A stretch of DNA of 64,000 bases from Trichoplax adhaerens (taxonomy: Eukaryota > Placozoa > Uniplacotomia > Trichoplacea > Trichoplacidae). The notes beneath the pieces were generated by a model. That model was not told where the DNA came from and made no database searches. It saw only the letters and a program-made list of their open reading frames with translations. Below are positions 1 through 14,100 of this stretch, piece by piece; the first letter of the stretch is position 1, and the number at the start of each line of letters is the position of its first letter. The position numbers and the translations under genes are program-made. Where the stretch lies: NCBI RefSeq assembly GCF_000150275.1, contig NW_002060945.1:8701650-8765649 (forward strand). The letters run 5' to 3'.

Positions 1-62
1 CCCTGACGTTAACATGTCACTAAGTTACCGCCTTAGAAATTGATTAATTAACATGATTTTAC

Positions 63-3000
63 CTGTGCTAGCTGATCAAATCTAGCGAAAAGTTCATTCA
101 GCGTTTTCACAAGTTCTTGAGCGTCACACTGAGATGATAACTTCGTAAAACCTTCAATATCAGCAAATAATAGACTAGACAGTACAAATACATAAATAAT
201 TAGTTACAAATGTAACACCCAAATACTTTCTTATCTGTTTTTATGATCATAAATTTCTTATATAAATGGATATTCTACCTCATCCATGTAGGTAGATAGT
301 AAACTTGATAATAGGTAAATAAAGATCATTAACTAATTACGAATATTTTGGTCGAGCCTTTTTGCCTATCTCTCGACAGCCAAAAAATTAACTAAGCCAA
401 GCTGATATCAAATGCATGCAATTAATTACAGATTTATAGATCACTGGTTTTAACTTGATTAAAATAATTTAAGTAGCTCCATTGAAGTTTATTCTTAATT
501 ATATGTAATTCTGCAATACTTTCGCTTAACATCTTTCTAAATTTTAGTTACAAAACTACCTTATTACATATACTAGATGAATTCATTGGTGAGATTTTAA
601 GAATCTAAAATTAGACAACGAATATATTTACTAATAAATAGCTAAAGAATTCTAATATAATGTATTTTACGCACAAAAAAATTACTACAAATATTTAAAT
701 GTCACTTAACAGTTTCATGGTGGTAAAAATTTTTGAAAAGTTTAAATAAAGTAGACAGTACTACTACCATACTCCATAGCTAATCAATGGTAAACTCATT
801 TAAATGTACATTAAAAATAGTTTACAGCTTATACAGAATCGTAATATTCTTTTAACTTGATTTCTAACATATCGTATTGTTAATTATAATATAAGGAATT
901 GAAATAATAGCGTGCAATAAAATCGCTAGTCAGTGTCAATATAGCGTTTCTATTCAAGAATACATTGTTGGTCGGGTATGAGCGCTTTAAGCCCTCCCAC
1001 CGAATCCTACCGACTAACAGTCACATAGGAAAATAATTGCCCATTTTATAATAATTTACCCTATGAATAAGAAGTATGTTGCAGAAGTAGCGCACTGCTT
1101 AAACGTGTATTAAATTATACCCTGTTGTTAATGGTATTGTGAAAGCCTTGTCAATTAATACCCTCGACTATTTTTCGACATTTCTTACAGATAAAATTTT
1201 GGTCTTGTAAGATCATTATGTATCTACTGTTGTAGTAAAATTTTTAATTTCTATTATTGCATTTTTAGTAACTAAGTAAAATAGACTAGAACTAAGAGAC
1301 GTTATATTGGGAAGACTTTACTAAAGAAGCGATTACTTTTTTTGATAATATCATACTCAGTAACCTCGTTATCTCCCTAACATTATCACTAATAGCTGTA
1401 AAAGATCAATTTCACATTTTAAATGAAGTAAATTCTTTCAACTAAACACAGTTTGATCTTTTGTATTTCATAGGAGCTTTTAAATTATTCGTCTAGGAAG
1501 ATTTACTATATAATGGATGTAGTTAAGTACTAGTTAGATCCTACAATATTTCTCATGTTACAAAATATTTATAACAATTTCCGAGAAAATTTTTAAAAAT
1601 AATGAAGTAGGAGCGATTTTTAATCATAGCGTAGTATTGACTGTAACTTCTTTGTGTACAGTATCTATTAAAAATGTTAGAAAAGATTTCAAATATCTTT
1701 CCAAAATCAGCGTTCGTTATAATTCAAGAATAAAGAGTATATTGAAGTGCTCACTACTCAGTGATCTACTAGCCTGCTGTGTATATACAAGTTTATAGAC
1801 AGTATCCAAGTATTATGGAATGCTACAAAGCTAAAATACATCATAGCCTCATTTTATATTTCTATCCTTATTATGAATAATTGAAATCAGTGGAATCACA
1901 TTAGTCAACTTTAAGATACGTTCATAACTACAGTAAGAATCAAGTACAATATTATTAATGCTTCTATATATTGGATATTACAATACCGATGTTATTAAAC
2001 TTCATATGCAGCCTTAACTTAACCGCTAGCATTATTAAAGGAATAAAAAAGTTCACTATTGTTGTTCTCCTAATTGTACTATATATAGACTATATTCTAT
2101 TTTATCATTTTAAACAGATGATCTTAGGCAAGCGACGCTCTATCAGATCGGTTTTCTAATATAGAAACGCTATTTTAGTTCGTTTTAAAATATTAAAATA
2201 GGTAAAATAACCTGGTAAAAATATTCTGTACCGTAACTAACGGCAAGAAATGATTGGAAAGAAACTTTAATGATAAAGTTCATTTTCGTCAAGTCACTAT
2301 ACTACGTTAAGTTATCAGAATCTCTTATACAGTAGGTATAACAAAGTTAAGATGTCTACTTCCTCATTTAGATAAAATAGTTGATACTAACTGCAACTAC
2401 AGCTATATAACCTTCTATTATCTATTTTTAATATTTTCCTGTTGTATTGCATTAAATGGAAAATTGGTTTAGTCATTTTGGCTACGTCGTCGTAATTAGC
2501 ATTAGAATAAAATAAAAAAAATAATGACAACCAAAATAGATTTACTAATCCTTTCAGACTCACTGTTTAAAATATACGAAAAACATTAACTAAAGGGTTC
2601 TAGAATCATGTCGAAACCATTTTTTTCTCACAGCAAACATTGTGATACAGAACAGACAAAAGATTGTAAGCTAATTAATTAATGCAAGTATTATGAGAAA
2701 ATAAAAAATAAAAATAACGGAGCCTAATTGTCATCAATAGCAATAGATGGGAATAGATCATAGAATTTCATTGTCTGTTTAGACAATCAGCAAAAGTTTC
2801 GAAAATAATTCATCTATTTCAATTTATACGAACTATAATGATACCGTGAGTTTCGATTGCCAAAACTAGGATAAATAATTAATTAGAAATATCTTGTCTA
2901 GTCTTGATACAACTATAGTAAAAGTTATTTAGGTCTTCTTGATACCTTTTATTGTTCACTATGTCACTTCATTATTTACTTGAATGTTATAATAATTATT

Positions 3001-6000
3001 TATAGTGGACTGTAGCAAAACAGCCATCAATTTGGGATATAGGGCAAATGAGAGATTGAGAATGATGCAAAAATAATTTAAATTAATCTCTAAATTTACC
3101 TAACATTTTCATGCTTTTGAATATAAATTTTATGAAATAATTGACTTTCACGCCTTATAGCTGAGAAATCACTATTCATTTCTACTGCTACGTAACGCGG
3201 CAAAACGGACATTAATAGACTTTCCTATAAAAGTGAACAAAATATTTAAAAATAATTATTAAAGAAAGTACAGGCTTAGGAAGGAAAGAGTAATTACGTT
3301 TAATTTGTATGAAATGAATTTGTTCCAAGTAAACAATCCGTTAAAGTATTAACTTAAAATAATCAACACGAAGAATATAAAAACTGAAGGTAGAGAAAAG
3401 ATTCTTCTAGTCTGGAATTAATACACGATAACAATTTTCTATTCCTTCAATAGGTATGACAATTATAATAAACATCTAAACTTCTCAATTATAAATAATG
3501 TAATGTACTAGGAGTGTTAGTCAATGTCATATTAGTATGGATTGAATAATCACTAGATAAAGAGGAAAAGGAAATCAAAGAAAAAAGATAGAACTTTAAG
3601 CTAGTGATTCTATATCATTATGTAATAAATAATTTCTAAACCATCATAAGTTCATTAAAATAATATCGATAACGATTTAATATAAAAACTAAGACTTAAA
3701 ATTTTATATATACGACATCGATCAACTATACACTGTATCTATACCGAGAATTGAGGCAATCTTCAATTAATAACATCCAGAAACTTACTTGTTTTTCATT
3801 TTCATGTAGAGATTTAACACGAGCTTCAATACATCGCCTCGTCTCAATAAATGCTTTACGTTGTTCAAGCTCAACCGGATAATGTGTAAATATTCCGGCT
3901 AAGTTGGCACACATATACAATAAAATATTTGCTACGATCTACAATTTCATAATAAAAATAGATGATGAAAATTTGTTATTTTTATTAAAGTGAAAGTAAA
4001 ATTATTCTAATATACTGCCACTAGCTGTAATTTAGTATAAATTTTCAATATGAGATTAGAGGGTTACAATTTTGTACTTATCACTGAAAAATCATAATTC
4101 TTCGATCAAGTTGTATTAAAATATATATATGATAAGACAAGATCTTGTTGTAAAGAGTGAGCTTTTTAATTAAAGGATCATAATGGTACGACTAGCACAA
4201 GACTATTTCAATATGATCTAATTTAAACAATCGACAGTAGATTCAATTTGAAGATGATTTTGAACGACAAGTGACTAATATTATCGATAATAAATTATCC
4301 TACCATAGGCAATCATTAACTATTAAGCATAAGGAAATGAGTACGATTGAAATGATAAAAGATAATGTCAATCAGAATGTCTCAGTTTTATAAAATATAA
4401 AACTAAAGGTTATATAGTATCACTATCGAAATTAAATAACAGATGATAACCTTTATTTCAAGTATACACATCCCTACCTGTGTATCTATATGTATATTAC
4501 ACGTTTAACATTAGCGCTAATAACAAAATATAATCTATGTAACATGAAAATGATTAGCTTTGTCGTCTCAATTTAATGAAATATCAACAAAAGGAAAAAT
4601 GAAATTTAAAGTTTGATTTTATAACTCTATTGGTTAGTACAGGAGACCAGATTAGTATAACACATTCGAGCATCAATGACGATAATATTTGATCTATCCT
4701 TCTCAATCAAAATAATTTTGATATTCTAAAACAATCTAATTCGGACCTTATGATTCGAACTCGAGCTATAAAATTAATCACTTAAGTAACTATGATGCTT
4801 TTATGCATTTGCTTTATGTCCACATGACAATTTACATCGATTTATTACTTGTATAGACGGCATTAATTAAAAAAATATACGGATTTACAACACATCAACT
4901 AACTGAAATTATCTAATTGCTAAAATTATACAAATTAAAGAAGTAGATTATTTGCTCACCTGGCGCCAAATATAATTATTGGAATAGGCACTACTACGAA
5001 ACGAGTAAGTTAGACCAGTGGTCATAATTTGAATAGAAAGGATAGCAAGGGAACATAACGCAGCGTAGCCCATCGATATAGGTAGCATCGTATAAATGAA
5101 GTAAATAAGAATTAATGAGACCCAAACGCCATCTGTTGGCAATCCTACTTTGCGTACGACCGTATCCATTAATTCAATAATACACATTGTGGCAAATATT
5201 GCCCATGATATCCAATTAAGGTGCTTAGGCTGAAACCATTCAAAACCATGTGCGATAAATCCCAACAGGAATACATAAAATAGGCATATAATACCCAAAA
5301 CTATAGCCACGTAATAATCTTCACTAATAATTTCACCACTGGAAAAATGAAATGCGACAATAACAACACACACGACAATCAATAAGACCATTAGATAGGT
5401 AACACTAGTTTGATTTAGACGGAAAAAGTAACGCTGATATAACTCTTCAAATTCACGAGAATGAAACTGCCTGGATTTACAAAAAATGGATTTAACATTA
5501 TCCACGGTTGACATATTTGCACTAGTAATTGTTTGTTCTTCAGCTTCTACACGAGGAATCACTTTCGATTTATTTCCTTGGGGCTGAAATTTTGGTATTA
5601 ATTTGTCTTTAGGTTCATTCTCTTTGCCATTACCTGGCTCAAGACCTACTTCCACCGATTGTACATGAACATTTTTATAATTGCGTAAGTTATTAGAATG
5701 ACCATTACCCTGAAGAGTGCCATCATCGTCAACGCTATCACCCCTAGAAATCCAATTGCGGGGTAATAACTTTTCACCATTATCAGTACTATTTTTACTG
5801 AGCAAGATACAATCATCACTTCTACTATCATTTATATCATTATTATTTATATTATTTTTACTAGATTTTCGATCATTTTGTAGGATATTGTTATAATTTG
5901 TATCTACACCTTGAACTTTGATTGTTTGCTGGCTATTATCGATTCGATTAGTACTACTTGTGCTGGATGTACGGATAGATACTTTTTCACTACTTCCACT

Positions 6001-6231
6001 TTGGTGGCTTGTAAAACCTCGTCCATTATTATTGTAACTACCACTTCTACCATCTCGATGCTTATGATTATTATTGCTATTATTGTTATTTTCGCCAGTA
6101 TTACCAGCACTCGATGGTCGGCTATCATTTGCATGTGGGCCAACTTTACTGGTGTTATGAGCTTTGGTGCTCAGACTTGATACACTTACACGCGATTGTT
6201 GACTAGTTCTACCACTTTGGCTATTCAACAT
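63..6231 (-). CDS. ADCY5/6-like: Membrane adenylyl cyclase, ADCY5/6 type (5' part; continues past the left edge)
   Basis: Class III adenylyl cyclase of the plasma membrane, making cAMP from ATP. Four exons are visible: 4960-6231, 3789-3938, 3100-3224 and 63-174. They join in phase with donors GTGAGC, GTAAGT, GTAAAT and GTAAAA, giving about 553 residues. The first ~270 residues are a Ser/Asn-rich low-complexity cytosolic tail. The motif [11 protein letters not shown] then leads into six hydrophobic segments: five in exon 1, and the sixth in exon 2 ([20 protein letters not shown]). Exon 2 carries the helical linker ([20 protein letters not shown]). Exon 3 has [11 protein letters not shown] and [12 protein letters not shown]. 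Exon 4 opens catalytic domain C1 with [20 protein letters not shown], including the metal-binding Asp, and [11 protein letters not shown]. This order and wording match vertebrate ADCY5/6 closely. The rest of C1, the second membrane set and C2 lie outside the window. The start is the first ATG of the long exon-1 frame; an upstream non-coding exon cannot be excluded. Confidence 0.95.
967..1018. other. GC-rich stem in an ADCY intron
   Basis: Inside the AT-rich intron between ADCY exons 3 and 4 lies a GC-rich island of about 50 bases. Its ends form a 9-bp stem (967-975 with 1010-1018, one G-T pair). The inner part includes a smaller GCGCTTTAAGC fold. It does not fit a tRNA cloverleaf and has no obvious coding value. 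It could be a structured small RNA or a degraded element. Confidence 0.35.
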
Positions 6232-9200
6232 GATCGATCTATTTTATCTTATCCTTAGTATCTTTAAACGTTTTGCCAAGACAATTTGATCTATAATAAT
6301 GAATTGCAATGTATTATTACAAATATTTCAGGTCAATTTTAATGATTGATTAAAATACTTATTCTACTGGAGACTGAAGTTGATATTGCCGTTCTTGATG
6401 GAGAAGAAAGTGTCAAGAAATTTTTTAAACTCTCTAATTTCAATTTTTCATTCAATAGCATATGCCTACGAGAATAATGCTATAAAATAAACTATCAGCT
6501 AATAGCGTTGAAACGGAAAAATTAAGGAAGCTGATCATGATGATAAAATGCAAAAATAGACACTGCTACGTTTCAAAATTGAACAGATTGAAATCAAAAA
6601 ATGAAAAAAGTCATTAATTACTTGATCGATAAGATGATTAAGATCATACATACGTTGGCTAGTAACTATTTTATAAGTCGTTAAAATTGATCGATCATTT
6701 CTTTACAGATTGCTAAGTTATCTGATCCATAGTCGATCGTGGAATGTAATAAGTTGAGAAGGTTAAAAGAAGAACAAAAACGCATCACATATGGATTAAC
6801 TACAATTTAACCAGAACCAATATAGCTTTCATAGAAGAATAAGATCTTCTCTGATAGAACGAGAGCTCATGGTTGCCATAGCTACTTATCAACCAATCAT
6901 ATCATTATTTCTCAATTGGTATTATATACAACCCACGTTATAAATTGCATAATATTATTATTCTGATTATTGTTATTATTATTATTCAAGTATATAACAA
7001 CTATGCTCCCTTTTTGCTTTCTTATTACTTTAAAGATAATAAGGACACGATGGTCGATTTAGATAAGTACTATTTCTTATTTTAATGGTACATAGAAAAA
7101 AAAAATGAAATAAATAAAATATAAAAGAAAAAATGAATGAGCATACTGTATCTATAGATCTATTTCTATACACATCTAGATCATTCTTATTGACAAGTTC
7201 TACAATACAGTAAACTATCACTGATATACAAGTTGGGTCAAACAGCGTGTGGTAGTGCATTGATACACTACCTTGAATTGACGATATTATTGTAAGGCTA
7301 GCTGTATAGAAAATATAGAAATTGTCCGATTTTCAAAATAAACTTATGTTATAGAAATTGATCGACAAAAGAAGAAACTGAGTCGATTTAAAGAGGCGGA
7401 GACATATCAAGATATCAATTTCCATACTTTTCCTTAAGCAAACCCCTTCAACTGCTATGTAAAATAGAGAAATGTTGTTTTCACCATTTCGATTTCAGTA
7501 GGTCGATAGCTTGCTTTATCATCGACGATACTAAGTTTACTCTATTTTCTCACTCTCTCTCCTTTTGATCACTTTACACGTATACATTACAAAGCAGTTC
7601 AATGCGACTAAATGCATCTTAAGATGACTCGAAATGATTAAAAATATTGACCTTAAGGCGCATAAATACTGAAACTAAAATAAGGATGCGATGGTGATTC
7701 TTATACTACTAGTGCACTAGAATAATTTATTATAGTTAATAGGCAGCCGTTAGTACTGTAATAGGGCAATATTATATCGATAAAATTTCAGTTATCGCTG
7801 AAATTTTTAATGAAGTTGTAGTAGTAGCTAAGATGAAGCGGATACGCTATTCGAATAGATTTGCTACTTAGACTATGTTATAACAGCATTCACAGAAGAT
7901 CAGCACATTTTAGGAAATTTTATCAATTGTAAATACAGTCTGTTATACTCGTATCCTGTCATTTATTGCTAATTTTTCTTAGGAATATCAGTATTATGGG
8001 TTATATTGAATACAGTGATGATAATAAAATTGATCATACTTATTATCCTACATAGAAATTAAAATGCTTGTAAATGACGGGCTTTCAATAACTAACCTGT
8101 GTTGATCTTTGCCTTGCTTACTTTTATTTGCTAATGATAAGTTCTATTTAATTGATATAAAAACGACTGCGGTACTTCATTTGGAAGGTGATCGGCGGAA
8201 AAAAACTTCCATTGAAAGTGAAGCAGAAATAAGATATGCTAAGGAGGAATAAAACATTCAAAAAATAGTCTACATTAGTACCTTAGAACGTTTATAGAAA
8301 TTATCCTAACGTTTAGAGAGTTAGGCGATCTATATTTACTGTTTAATGATAAAAGATGAAGCAAAATGGAATATTAAATAGGAATTAGACACGACATATC
8401 TACAAGCTAATCTGTCATGTTCAATTCTGTTACCGTACAGTTCAGTTTACTATGTAATAACCGTTATTCAATATTTGAATGTTATTTTAATTTCAAATAA
8501 TCATTTAAAAGAATTTAACCAATCTATAATCCAGTGGGTGAAATAAAATTTTTTCACATCTTATGTTAATGCTGTATTGTGATTGATTTACCATTTTAGT
8601 ACTATAGGAAAAAGAAGATGATTGGTACAAATATTTGAAATAAATAGTCTTTTTCTAAGAAATTCTATTTTATATTTAAGTTTGGACTGTGAAAGTTTCA
8701 CTATTAGGACGGCCGACCAGTTTATTTCTATCTTTTATAATTGACGTGAATGATGCAAAACGTTTTTAAAGATAGTTTTCTATAATTGGCCAATATAAGA
8801 AGGGTTTTAAACACATGTATCTATCTATACTTACGTGAAAGCTCGAAAAAAATTACTAAAATCGTCCTATAGATAAACTATCAATTTAAAGTATAAAATA
8901 GTATAGTACCAAAAAATACGATTAGGAATGTCAAAGTTGTAAAACGAATATTGAACGAAGGTAAAAGTAATTCACGTTATATAATAAACCATGAAAGAAT
9001 GGAACGGTTGATTGCTAGTGATAGGCTACATAAATCATTTTTTAATATACAATATAAAAGATCGTTGGTAATATCATAATCGGCAGAGAAAATGATTATT
9101 TTCTTTATACCATTTGAACGTTTTATGACACAAGCTAACTCTACATCTGCGTAGATTGAAACAAGCCTAAGTAATACATATTGCTTTTATGTTGATACTA

Positions 9201-11173
9201 TATTTTTCTTAACCTACCGAAATGACTGTTATAAATTGAAATAGCGTCGAATAACTCAATTTCCCTCGTCTAATTCAGTTCTATACACGGTATTAGCAAT
9301 AATTGATGAATCAAAATGAATTCTTTTGGTTCCAACCACGTTGATATTGGTTTTTCCCTCTCCTTTTTTTCAATTTTTTTTTTTGGTGATGAAAACTTCT
9401 TTTTCCTCGTTGATTTCAATTGTATTTTTCTTCTATTAATGATATTTTTCTTCTATTAATGAAAGGCCTCCCACTACGATGGTTGAAAATTTTCGATACC
9501 CCAACTCTGGTCAATCGGATCTGTAATTTAGTTGGTGGATAAATTGAAAATTAGCAAATAAGACGATTTGCGAGAGAGATTGATTTCTTGTTTTCTGATG
9601 GTGGAATATATTTATTTGCTCATTTCTTGCTGTTGCTCGAATATGGGAACTCTGAGGGCCTTTATTATACTATTATAGCGTGATCTAAGCATATTTTAGT
9701 CAATCGCGGATAGCTAATGAGAGCTACTAATAATAATTTGTTGTGTCAAAGCAACAGAATACAGACTGTATAGAACAATCCAATTACAATACAAAGGATT
9801 AATTAGATATGGACTGTATACTCTACATGAACAGACTTCTTTTGACTAGGAATACAGATGGACGTAGAAGGACTGCGAGTTCATTATCGCGGAAATTTAA
9901 TTAATCAAAAAGAGGATGTAAAAAAGTTTTAAGAAATGACTGGTAAAGAGCCTCTTGTTATCGATGCTCTATTCGATGAGGAATGTTCTAGTATACAGTC
10001 TGTAAGAATGTTATTGGGTAGTTTAATTATAAACGATAGGATACTGTAATATCGAGGGGAGGGGAGGGGAAAGCGAGAGGAAAAGGATTGCCCGAAAGGC
10101 AACAGTGAAGAACGCCATGGGCGACTGCCGACATACTCTGCTATACTATCGCTCGCATACGATAGCACTACGGTGGTAGAGGGAGAAAAGGATTTTTCAC
10201 TTGAAAATGCCATGTCTGACCCAATATTTATCTTTGGACTACTGATCATTGTACTCTTACTAAGTAGAATTGACTTAGCTTGTGTCAAGTATGCATACTT
10301 GCTATCTTCTTTCATCGTTTAATCCTTAAAATATTAATCGCATACACAACAAATTGACCAGCAGAATCACTGATCGTTGTTTATTGCCATGACATCAAAG
10401 GAACACCTGGAAGATGAAGTAAAACCACAACCAATGTAGGGGATACTACTCAGTTAATCAATACTCTATTAGATGAGTACTGACTAAGGTTGCCATTGTA
10501 CACGTATCATCAATCTTTTATTTTATTGAATGTCTCAAAATAACAGAACTCAGGTGGCACTGCAATTACAAATGGCAATCTTGACTTGAAAAAGAAAAAA
10601 TACAAATAATCAATCGTATAAAACGAAACGAACTTTCTAATGAGTGTGGTACCGTACCAACATTTCACCAGTAATTTCGCTTACATCGAGATTGATCTAT
10701 CGCTGAATAAGAATTGTATTCTCCTACTAATTATATATACGCATTATTATACTGCAAGAGAAGAAAAGCCCAAAGCATACACCTACGATGACTATTATAC
10801 TAGACGAATGCTTACCAAGTGGACTATTATATTCCAATTTATTCATATCCTATGATAGCGAAAAGGCGTTAAAATACCCCCCCCCCGAAACCATCGCACT
10901 TAGCAAGCAATCTTTTCCTCTGCTTAGAATCATCATTTTCTGCCGATGAATACCACCCAAATTGATTTAGTAGTCAAGCTGAGAGTAACGCTTGAATTCA
11001 AGAAAACGGCAAAAATTACCTGATATTAGAATGCCGTTGAAAATAATTTCTATACAATGTATTCATGTTGTTCCTATTTTAATCAATTTCTTTTACTTTT
11101 ATTATTTCAAATTAATGAAAAATTAAGTAATAGCAAAGTAGGCGTGTGTAACTGCGTCTATATCGGCATAGAA
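6232..11173. other. AT-rich interval between ADCY and the next gene
   Basis: This stretch holds the presumed ADCY promoter at its left side. I find no exon with convincing family similarity. A T-rich stretch lies at about 9345-9385, next to a perfect 20-bp direct duplication (9423-9442 and 9443-9462). A run of ten C lies near 10877-10886. The only area with unusual coding potential is 9929-10320, listed separately. A short minus-strand exon-like frame near 10880-10935 (acceptor CAG, Lys/Arg-rich) is too weak to call. Confidence 0.5.
9929..10320. other. Segment open on both strands; possible unassigned exon(s)
   Basis: On the minus strand 9929-10315 is open for 128 codons and is rich in Ser and Pro. 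On the plus strand a frame from about 10049 to 10320 is also open (about 90 codons), with a charged start and a hydrophobic stretch (DPIFIFGLLIIVLLLSRI) near its end, as in a single-pass membrane protein. A separate short plus-strand frame starts at 9937 (MTGKEPLVIDALFDEE). The base composition is less AT-rich than the flanks. I recognise neither product. At most one strand is likely real, and both could be chance. Confidence 0.25.
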
Positions 11174-14100
11174 TTACGACAGTTTTAACTTGAGAGTATC
11201 ACCTTCCACACTCCATTTCGATTGCCCTTTTGCTTTTATCTTCTCCTATAAATTGAAATTATTTCTCATCATAGTAAAGTCCGTTCGTATCAGGGCATAC
11301 TCACGTAATAATTCCAATGCCAGTCTTTCATCAATACTATCTCAGAAATGTTGTAAACAGTCGTAGATATAGTACAGATAAGAGAGAAATCTATAGTTCG
11401 ATATCTATTCATGCTTTAGTTTTATGTACACTTTATGGTCTAGGTATCTAATAGACGTATCGATTATCACATCGAACATTATTTTTTTATAAATCATCGA
11501 TAGCTTCGTTAGTAATCGCTATAATGAGGTATTTCTGACTATAAAAATCGAACAACCAGATGAGATATACGTATACATGGTGCATATACATTTAGATTAA
11601 ATGATCGGTCATATAATAGTAATGCTAAATTATATATATTATTGAAAATTTTATAAATCTTATTAGAAGAGCAACTGAAATCGATAGACTTACTATCTCA
11701 TTCAATCACACACTGTAAATCCAAACTAATTAATAGCAGGCAAGTTAGGTCGTTATTCGCTCATTACTTGATAGCCTAGTGATAGACCAAGGCACCGACA
11801 TCATCATACACCACTTAGAACATTTTACCGAAATAACAAATTGACCTATTTGATTGGCATTTACTATCTTTCACTTGCAAGATAGTGATAAATGTAATAA
11901 ATACTTTAGTACACGGTAATAATCTAGCAATTGATATTTTATTACTATTAATGAATAAAAAATTTTAGATTCGTATATATCAGTGAGTAATATATGTAGT
12001 GCATCTATATTTATATTTACAAGATCAAGATAGTTCAATAAATTACAGTAGAATTGGAATAACTAAGGAATGAAGTAAAGGTGCAACAATCATTCAAATA
12101 TACACGATTGAAACTTACAGTAAAATGATTATTGCCGTAGTACAAAATGACCGTTTTAATTTTATAATTAAAGTAATCGATAGCAAATGCATAGGGCGAT
12201 ATACCAGAGTAAGTTAGTAAATTAATAATAAATAGCAAATATTTTTATAGTTGTCTACTATATCTGCTTTGAGAGTTTTAATATTTGATCCATAAGTAGA
12301 ATGCTAATATGGAAACCTCGATACGCCTAATATTCTAATTGATTGCATATACGATCTTGTATATTAATAATTACAAGAAATTTAGAATTGAAATTGCCTC
12401 TAATGTAAATGCATATGAGGATGTGCTACTGTAAGCATCTGATATAACTCAACGGACTATCCATAATCAATTAATTTTTAAGTTTAAAGTATTATACAGC
12501 ATTGATTGGATTATAATGCAAAATCAGGCGTGTCAACAAGTATAACCATCCTTGGTGTAAGAATTCTGCATCAATATATATTCGATATAATTTCTATACC
12601 ATAACATTTCCTATTAGTTTAAATATGCTCGTACCGTGAGTTCCGTCCTTTCTTCCGGATGTATACTGAATGATTCCCAAATATCTATGTGCCATGCATT
12701 TTGATACTTGCTATAAAGTCGTCCTACTGGTATAGAAAATAACTAAAATACATTTATAAGTATTCCAAACAGAGTAAACGCCTAACACTAATAGATTTAT
12801 GTAAAAGTTTAATAACCGTATCATGAATACATGTGAAACAGATTAATTGCTGGAAAAGAAACAATGACAACGCGGGCTCATATTATTCGCATACAGAAAA
12901 GGCATATGCTATCGGTACATCTGGCATAGATGTGAAAAATAACATTTTATAAACATTAAATATAGAATTTTTCCATAAACTTGAGTGTTTTACATAAGTA
13001 GGGGTGAATCAAAAGATCGGGAAAGGTTTTTGTTTTCCAACATTTTCTAAATATAACAAAATTATTGAAAAATATAGTAAGTTTTGTATACGCATTTATT
13101 TATTATTAATATTATTGTAATCCGGACGGATAACGGTGTTACAGTAAACAATACATTTTTGACAAAATGGGGACTAACGCAATATTTTTAAGAAATAGAA
13201 TAAAGAATACCTACCCAAGTCTGATAGTTGTCACTGAGTTACGACTTTTTACATGACACTGTACTAACCAATACCTTGATTCTGCTAATAGAACAAGTTG
13301 ACGATACTTTAAAACAATACCCATATATAACATAGGGCACCTTTTACAGCCGATAGTCCTTATTTTTCTATTTAATATCGCTTGGTATCATCTACTCAAA
13401 TGACATATGATGAATTAAAATAGAGAGTACACGCATATGCACATAGCAGCAATGAAACATATACCATAAATAGGCGAGAGTGTCAATGTCGTAGTATCGA
13501 CAAATTATTCACTTTTATACAGTATCACATTGCATACTTTCAATTTATCTACGAAGGTGATTGTATGGAAGTATGACATATCGATTATATTCCTATCGAT
13601 GCTTAATGTAATACATACATATAGAATATCCAAATCTACATTTTACTGAATTTAATACATTTACCAATAGCATCATTACAACACATTTACATTTACCTTG
13701 CTGATAGGGCATACCGCTAAAATTGTACCAATTTATTAATAATGAGCAATAATATTTTAATACTATGTTACTTGCACTTAAAATATTAGTCATTACAGTC
13801 AAATTAGCCAAATCTAATTCTTTCTTAAAGCAATTTGTTAAAAATTTAGTACGGTATCATTGATCTTGTATGCACGCAGTAAGACCAAATTTTAACATCG
13901 TTAAACTACTATAGTAATTAAAGAATATTGAATAAGTATAGACTAATTTAGATGTGCTATTTTAGCATACAATCCAGCTTTATTCGTATGTTCTACTACT
14001 AATTTGCTTATTATAATAGCGTAAAATTTATATTCTTTGTATCTGTGCACTAGTACAACAGGAACACTAAAGTGTACATATTGCTAAATCCTATTTAAGC

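Noticed and set aside
12035-12238. Minus-strand frame that looks like an ankyrin repeat (GISPYAFAIDYFNYKIKTVI)
   Set aside because: It has a good GTAAGT donor, but no AG acceptor lies between the upstream in-frame stop and the motif, so it cannot be an internal exon, and it breaks the phase of the neighbouring exon chain.
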